A stretch of 64,000 bases of DNA, taken from positions 1,674,001 through 1,738,000 of the forward strand of contig VZSF01008169.1 in the NCBI GenBank assembly GCA_013398295.1. Reading direction: 5' to 3'. The notes beneath the pieces are model-generated. The model saw only the letters and a list, made by a program, of their open reading frames with translations. It was not told the DNA's origin and did no database searches. Shown piece after piece: positions 54,301-60,300 of the stretch. The DNA is from Chionis minor. Taxonomy: Eukaryota; Chordata; Aves; Charadriiformes; Chionididae. The position numbers and the translations under genes were made by a program. Position 1 is the stretch's first letter. The number at the start of each line of letters is the position of its first letter.

Positions 54301-57300
54301 CCTGTGGCCATTGAGAGCTGCACTCCACTGATGGGATTTGTCCCACCAAGTTTCTCATCCCAAGAAGACATGGGCATTTTGTAATTGGTTTCCTAAGAGT
54401 GAGGAGTTCCTCATGGAAGCTGCATTTAGCCGTGGAGTAGCTGTGGCATAGCGTACTATTTAAAACTTACGGCTTTCTGTCCCACTTTCCAGATATTCTG
54501 ATATAATCATGATATTCTTACCATTCTTTTACATTATTTGCAGTAACATTAATTTGACAATAAAAGAAGACTGCATTCTTTCACAATTCCCTGCTGCATA
54601 CTGCTGTTGCCTAGCATAGAATATTTTACTCTGCAAAAGTATCACTCAGAGGCAGGTCCAATTTAGAATTAGTAGTGGTCTTGGTACAGAAGTGAATGAA
54701 ATTTGGTAGAGATACAAAGTTATTCAGTGATTATTTTCAATTTTCTGTTTTCCGGAAAGGCTAAAGGATGAATGAGTTTATGGAATTTCAAGTTGGACTT
54801 TTTGGGTTGGGGAATGGTTCCCACTTGGTCTTGGGGTATGCTAAGAATCACATAATTTGGTCATTGTTTATAAGAATTGTAACTGATCAGTGCATTTTGA
54901 ACACTGTGGCTTGGTCCAGAAAGCAGTGAGATATTTTCCTGACTTTAAGCACATAAATAATCTAAGGACTATTCATCTTCTTACCAAAACTGTCCATAAT
55001 GAGCCTGACTGTGGATATAGATGGGAGATTTCATGGATTTCGAGGAGTGCTGGTCTTGTACTGGGATTTTTTCTTGTGTGATGGTATGCTTAGACTGATA
55101 CAGGTAACAATAAGTGTCTGAAGAATTCATCCATCTGTCAGGTTAGTCTAAGTCAGTTTGATGATCATCAATAACTCTGTGTGTTCATTTTCTGGATGAA
55201 CAGCCCGAACATCTCAAATTTGCATAATCTGATAGGGAAATGTCATGTAAAAAAAGTTCTTTGAAGAGTTCTATGCCTTTCTTTTCCTGGTTAGAGACAA
55301 GGAGTGAAAAAAAACCCCAGCACTAAAAATAACGTTTAAAACTATGAAATTAAACTGAATCAATAGAGACCAACAAATATTTTGAGTGAGGATTTGTACT
55401 AATTCTAATGTAAATATGTCTGCATTTTATCCTCAGGCAGTAGCTTTACCTTTTTGTTGTGTTTTCTAGAAATGCGGTGAATTAAGAATTCATCTATCAG
55501 TTTGGTAATTTTATAGATTCAATGTAACAAAAAAAATGGTAAATAATATCTCAGCTTAATTGAATATAATGTAGATGGCTACTATTTTGATGAAGGATAG
55601 ACTGCCATATATTCTAATGATAAGTATTGATCATTCACTGTATAGATAAACAAGTTAGGGGACTTACTTTTAAAACGAATAATTTATTACTAGCAAATGG
55701 AAGAAATATAGAGAATATCTCTTCTAATCAAGATCTGAATTCTAATTACCATGTTGTGATATCTATGTGATCTGTTTTTAATTTAATAGGTGAAATATAA
55801 GCAAGGTTTTGAGGATACAAAGACTCACTTCCACCTGCCACTGGACATGATAAACTTGGTACATGCCAGGAAAGCCCAGTCTTTGGTCAGTGAACAAGAA
55901 TACAGACAGCTGCTACACCAGTACACTTCTTTGACTGATGATGTGAGATTGCGGTGTGCCAAGAACGCATACAAACTACAGAGTGAGGTAATTGCAAAAC
56001 AACCCAGCGATATTTCCCTGTTGGTTCTGATGCAAGATAGTTCTGTTCCAAATCATGACAGCTGACAGTATGTATTGGAGCCGCAGCTGAGGGATAAACG
56101 ATCACCGTTCCCTCCTGATTACATTCAGGAATGAGACATTTATCTTACTGGGCAGTTGTACAACATGTGTGATCACGCTATACCAAGAGATAAAGTATAG
56201 TAATCTTTGATGATCAGACAGAGAAGTGTTTGCAAGCGAGGATGATTGCACTGTTGGTGAAATACTCTTTTTAAGATCTTGCTAACCATGCAAACTATTT
56301 ACCAGCTGGTATTTGAGTTGGTTTGCATCTGGCTGAAATTCACATGTACTTCTACAAGAAAGATGCTTATTGTTAAAAGCCTATTTGTAAGACACTTATA
56401 AACTCTGGCCCAAGGCATAACCACTGAAATTCTAAGAAGGATAAGTTTAGTGGTCTACGTGACCATGATTAAAATTAACTGGATAATGCCTTACAAATTT
56501 AAGGGTAGGCTGTGTCTGTAGCCTCTGGAGACTTCAGGAGGGGCTGTATCTTAAAAACAATTCTGGCCCAAAAATACTACTGTATATCAGTTTAACATTT
56601 TCAGCCAACAGTCTTGAAGATGGCAGACTGCGTTCAAACAACTGTAAACATCATATGCCAGTTGTGATGCCCTAACTTGGGTGAAAACACACGTAATCAG
56701 AGATTCTGAGGTCTGTTTCCATCCATGCTGCTCTTCTGAATTGGGAGTGAAATGCTGATTGCCAGCAACATGTCTCAGAGTGCAGAATTTAACTCTCTTA
56801 CCGACTGGTGCTAATAGCTGGCAAGGGGTGAGGACCAGACTGTAGCGTTGCCCCCTCTTAACTCTTGACTCTGAAAGGATATTTCCTATATACAGTACCG
56901 TGATCCTCTTTGAGGCTAGAGATTTGCACTGAACAGAATAGCAGAGGAACTGTTTCTGTTCTCCCAGGTGGCTGAATAAAATGAAGGCATGGTCCCTTTC
57001 CATTATAAGTGGTTGGCTGAACCAAAATGCCTCATTAACTAAAGCTAGTTCTTCCCTCAGTAAGCAGTAGCAGTTTCCACATATCCATTGAGTAGGAATA
57101 TCTGTTCTTTACTAGTTGTTTGGTATTTAAAATTTTTTTGAAGCAGAAAATAAGATGATCCGCCTCCTCACTATTCTCATCGTTAAATAAAATATTTGTC
57201 AGAATGTACCTGTAATCTATTGGTAACTTTTGAAAAAAGTAATATTTACAGTGAATCACTGCAGCGTTTGGTGGTCTGGAAAGTATTTAAACAAAATCTG

Positions 57301-60300
57301 TACAGTGTCTCAGTGCTATTTTTCCTTGGTGCTTCCTACCTATATTACAACCATCCAGGACTGTTTAAAAGCAAGGGTATTTTGTCCACAATTCTATTTA
57401 TTACAAAGTTACCAGCTTTTATTTAAAAATATTTTCCTACACTTTTCTAAACTGGTCTTATTTTATGCACATTTATAAATAAAAAACATAGAGCTTTGAT
57501 TTAGGTATTATATATGAATGAAATGCATGTATCTAGGAAAAGTTTTTTCAAGGTTACAAATGAAAGTTAGGGGTTCAAGTATCATTCAGTGTTCATGAAG
57601 TTTAATACTCCTCAGAATCTTGCCTCTACTGTAGATCCGTCAGGGCTGTATGCACACAGACACATACGTAAACACAGGAACGCAGGGTAATGTGTGTGAA
57701 CTCTCTGTGGTAGATACTAATTTTAATGGATTTATTTGAATACTATTATTGTGTATTTTTGGATGACTAAATATAGGTCATCTCAAATGCAAGCTTGTAA
57801 TTACTTCTGCTTGGTTTTCCTTAGGCTTTATACCGGTCTGACTTGAACTTTATGCGAGGAGTTGGATGTATTACTCCAGGGGCCCTAGAGATTGAAGGAA
57901 AGAAGAAAGCTTCCGAACTCATCAGCGAGGTAACAAAAGAGGGTTTTGATTTCTCCACTGCAAACAAGATTTTGCCAGATGTCTTTCTATTAAACTGGGC
58001 TGGCAAAGTGACTCACTGGATAATGCTAGGCTCCCTCCCCTTGTGTTTGATCATTCCATTCGTGTCCTAACTGCAGATGGATGAACCTGATGGAGTTCAA
58101 GGTTTTGCAGACTTTGCTAACTGTTTTCGCAAATCTTTTCTCCTGTGTTTCAGACCCAGGAGGTTGGGTTTTTATGTTGTATATTTTAGATTTAAAATGG
58201 GCTTTTTCAACTAAAAATAAGGCTGTGTCTATGTCTAGTAAGTACCTTGTAGTGTTTCTCCAAAATTAGACTGACCTGCAGAGTGTCCCATACATTACAC
58301 TGTCCTCAGCTCTGCTTCTCCTTTACAGTCTTAGTCTGTTTTTTACTTGCTGCTTCCTTCTTGTGCTGCTGGTTTTCCCTCTCTGTAACGGGATTTTTAT
58401 TTCCTCTCTTTTGTTCTCTTCTTACAGTCTCTGCTAGTTTCAAAGCTTGGATCTATTGCCCATATTCACAGAGATGTGAAATTCAGAAAAATAAGAGTGC
58501 TCTTCCTAGTTGTATTCTAGTAAATGGATCCCTGCTTGCAGTGATTTTGCAGTTATTTTGTTCACAATTCTGACACAGGACCACAGCCCAGGTGGAACCT
58601 GATTTTTTTCCCCACAGAAAAGTTCAGCAGGCTTGTGCAGCACCTTCTCTCTGGATCGGATTGTCTTTGCTGTAATTCCACTAGCCAGGGGTTAATGACA
58701 CCAAGGAGTGAAATAGCCTTATTACTGTATTCAGCATAGCAGCACCTTTTTTTTTTTATATATACACCTTATTCCTTATTTACTTTTCATTTCCCCTGTG
58801 AGACTTGAATGCATCAAATGCAGAGTAGCAAAAGGTAAATTAGTTTAATGGTTAACGGACACATATCCTTCGCAGAGTTTTAAGCACAAGAAGTGATACT
58901 AGACTACTGGTATTGGAAAAAGTCCCTTATCTGACAAGACAATTTAGTAATTCTGTTCATTTTTCTTTGTGTGTGAACTCAGAGTAAATATCGTCAGCAG
59001 CCACATTCCTTCAAGTACACATCGGTGACAGACTCTCCTGGCCTCCTTCATGCAAAATTCAGCAATATGATTGCTAATGAGGTAGGCTCTCCTAACGTGA
59101 ATCAGAAAATATGCTGTTCAAAATGCAGTGAGCTAGGGATGGAGGAGTGGGAAAGAGACAACCCTGTTCTGAAAGCAAAATGCATCAAAAAGAAAGAAAG
59201 CCTCACTGATTTGCGCTTTTTCATGGTTAGATCACATTTTATTATTTCCAAGCATTAAATACCATTTTCAATTCAGTCTCTTTTAAAAAGCTTAAATAGT
59301 GCCCATATGATAGAGTCCTATTATCGAGTTTGTTTACATGAAACAGAGCCTCAAAAGATCAGGTCTGCGGGGTGTTCCTGAGGCAGCTCATTTACATAGT
59401 ATGGTCCACTTTAGAGGGCTCCTAAAACAAGAATCCCTTTTCTAATTGTTGAAAAACAAGACAAAACCCATAGGCAAATTATCAAAATCATCTGTAATAA
59501 TATGAGGAAAAATCCAAGCAAGAAAATATGGCTAGTCTACCAGAAATGCCTGGCCTTTATTTTAACATACATTCATGGTGCCCTTAGGGTTCCGAGGTCC
59601 ACTTTTGGCCTGCCAGGAGCATAACAATGCAAGGCCAAGAATTAGTGGATTGGCATCGTGATGTATGTATAAAAATTACTGTACAATTTTTTTTATGCCT
59701 AGCAAAGAAACCCATGCAATTGCAATTGCAATGATATATTCTTAGCTGTTTTTTGTGCTGGCTGACTATAGTGGCCATAATCATAAACAACTTAAGTACT
59801 GCTGTTATATTATTGAAACAATAGAGAAAATTAATTGCAATTGTCTTTTTTGATCTGTTTCCTAGCGCCTTTATAAAGCAGCAGGAGAGGACAGTCGGCA
59901 CCACTATACACCAACACTGGGTCTGCCCGAGTTTACACGGGCAAGGATAAATGCAGCCAACCTCAGTGATGTAAGAATTTGTTCTGTATTTATTAGACAT
60001 ATTTGGGATGGAGGATGAATTGTGCAGCGGCAAGAAAGATGGATAAGTAGAGGACTTTTTAGATCTATTCTATTTATGCTTTCCCTGATTTGATTATAAT
60101 GATATTTATCTCCATTAGCATATATACGGTTGTGAGTAAATTAAATCTACATAAAGAACAAGACATGTTTTGTCTGAGTTAGTAGGATTTCCCAAAGATA
60201 ATTTAAAAAAAATCCTTTGATTATGAAGAATGAGACTGTAACGCAGAATAACAAATGAAAGAGGGTTCCTTTGTTTGTTCCTTTGTGCATTTAAAAGTGA

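Noticed and set aside
59584..60033. 149-codon minus-strand open frame overlapping NRAP exon 33
   Set aside because: It is the antisense shadow of exon 33 and its flanking introns; the sense frame has clear nebulin homology and splice sites.
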